This document shows, one piece after another, positions 63,217-64,000 of a DNA stretch of 64,000 nucleotides. Under the pieces are notes generated by a model. It was not told the origin of the DNA. It worked only from the letters and a program-made list of their open reading frames with translations, and made no database searches. The position numbers and the translations under genes were made by a program. Origin of the DNA: Nonomuraea angiospora (GTDB taxonomy: Bacteria; Actinomycetota; Actinomycetes; Streptosporangiales; Streptosporangiaceae); contig NZ_JADBEK010000001.1 of the NCBI RefSeq assembly GCF_014873145.1, positions 10,540,001 to 10,604,000 on the forward strand, written 5' to 3'. The number at the start of each line of letters is the position of its first letter. Positions within the stretch are counted from its first letter, which is position 1.

Positions 63217-64000
<784 letters not shown>

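Overview
The window is high-GC, gene-dense actinobacterial DNA with many GTG starts and 1-8 bp gene overlaps. Its genes include WD40/STAND proteins, CBM2 glycoside hydrolases, many ABC transporters and a branched-chain regulator set. It suggests a soil, plant-polymer-degrading filamentous actinomycete; Streptosporangiaceae such as Nonomuraea is a plausible guess, but there is no rRNA or marker gene here to prove it. No tRNA, rRNA or CRISPR array was recognised.

Layout. (1) 1-13.0 kb: the N-terminal 1120 residues of a caspase/nSTAND/WD40 protein running off the left edge, a secreted C39-type peptidase, adenylate kinase, a methyltransferase, an LPXTG-type surface protein, and an Lrp regulator divergent from an indolepyruvate oxidoreductase-acyl-CoA dehydrogenase pair (aryl-pyruvate/amino-acid catabolism). 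(2) 13.0-17.75 kb: a patchwork of decayed and orphan genes (DUF6928-like protein, broken HTH regulator, HEAT-like protein, IS256 relic, small hypothetical gene). It is bounded by the real 3' end of the acyl-CoA dehydrogenase gene and by a second copy of that 3' end abutting a tyrosine-integrase relic. (3) 17.9-22.9 kb: a two-component system divergent from an ABC transporter of the antimicrobial-peptide/MacB type. (4) 23-26 kb: a xylan-degrading pair (GH62 arabinofuranosidase and GH10 xylanase, both with CBM2) behind CGAAA-type operators. (5) 26.7-30.6 kb: a small cassette of a 57-residue, 8-cysteine peptide, a membrane-anchored thioredoxin-like protein and an ABC exporter, with a type I signal peptidase and a membrane protein facing it. 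This is the strongest candidate for an undescribed peptide-natural-product system.

(6) 30.7-39.6 kb: a TauE-type permease, a complete branched-chain-amino-acid-type ABC importer (livKGFHM order), and a divergent PaaX regulator with an acyl-CoA ligase and a MetE-like protein. (7) 39.7-46.7 kb: a sugar locus with a Gfo/Idh oxidoreductase, ROK regulator, sugar ABC importer and GH30 glycosidase. The oxidoreductase/ROK promoter and the importer promoter share a 12-bp element, and the GH30 gene carries the same CGAAA-type operator as the xylanase. (8) 46.8-52.1 kb: nuclease-like, VOC, DinB, WYL, TetR and multicopper-oxidase genes. (9) 52.2-57.6 kb: a sulfatase with a sugar ABC importer and a LacI repressor, probably for a sulfated sugar. 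(10) 57.8-64 kb: a membrane Ser/Thr kinase with WD40 propeller that contains the C-terminal half of an nSTAND module but no NTPase, an unknown partner protein, an aldo/keto reductase and a partial GH18 chitinase running off the right edge.

Several genes lie in frames that overlap longer spurious open frames on the opposite strand; the choice here rests on protein family recognition, start sites and operon spacing.
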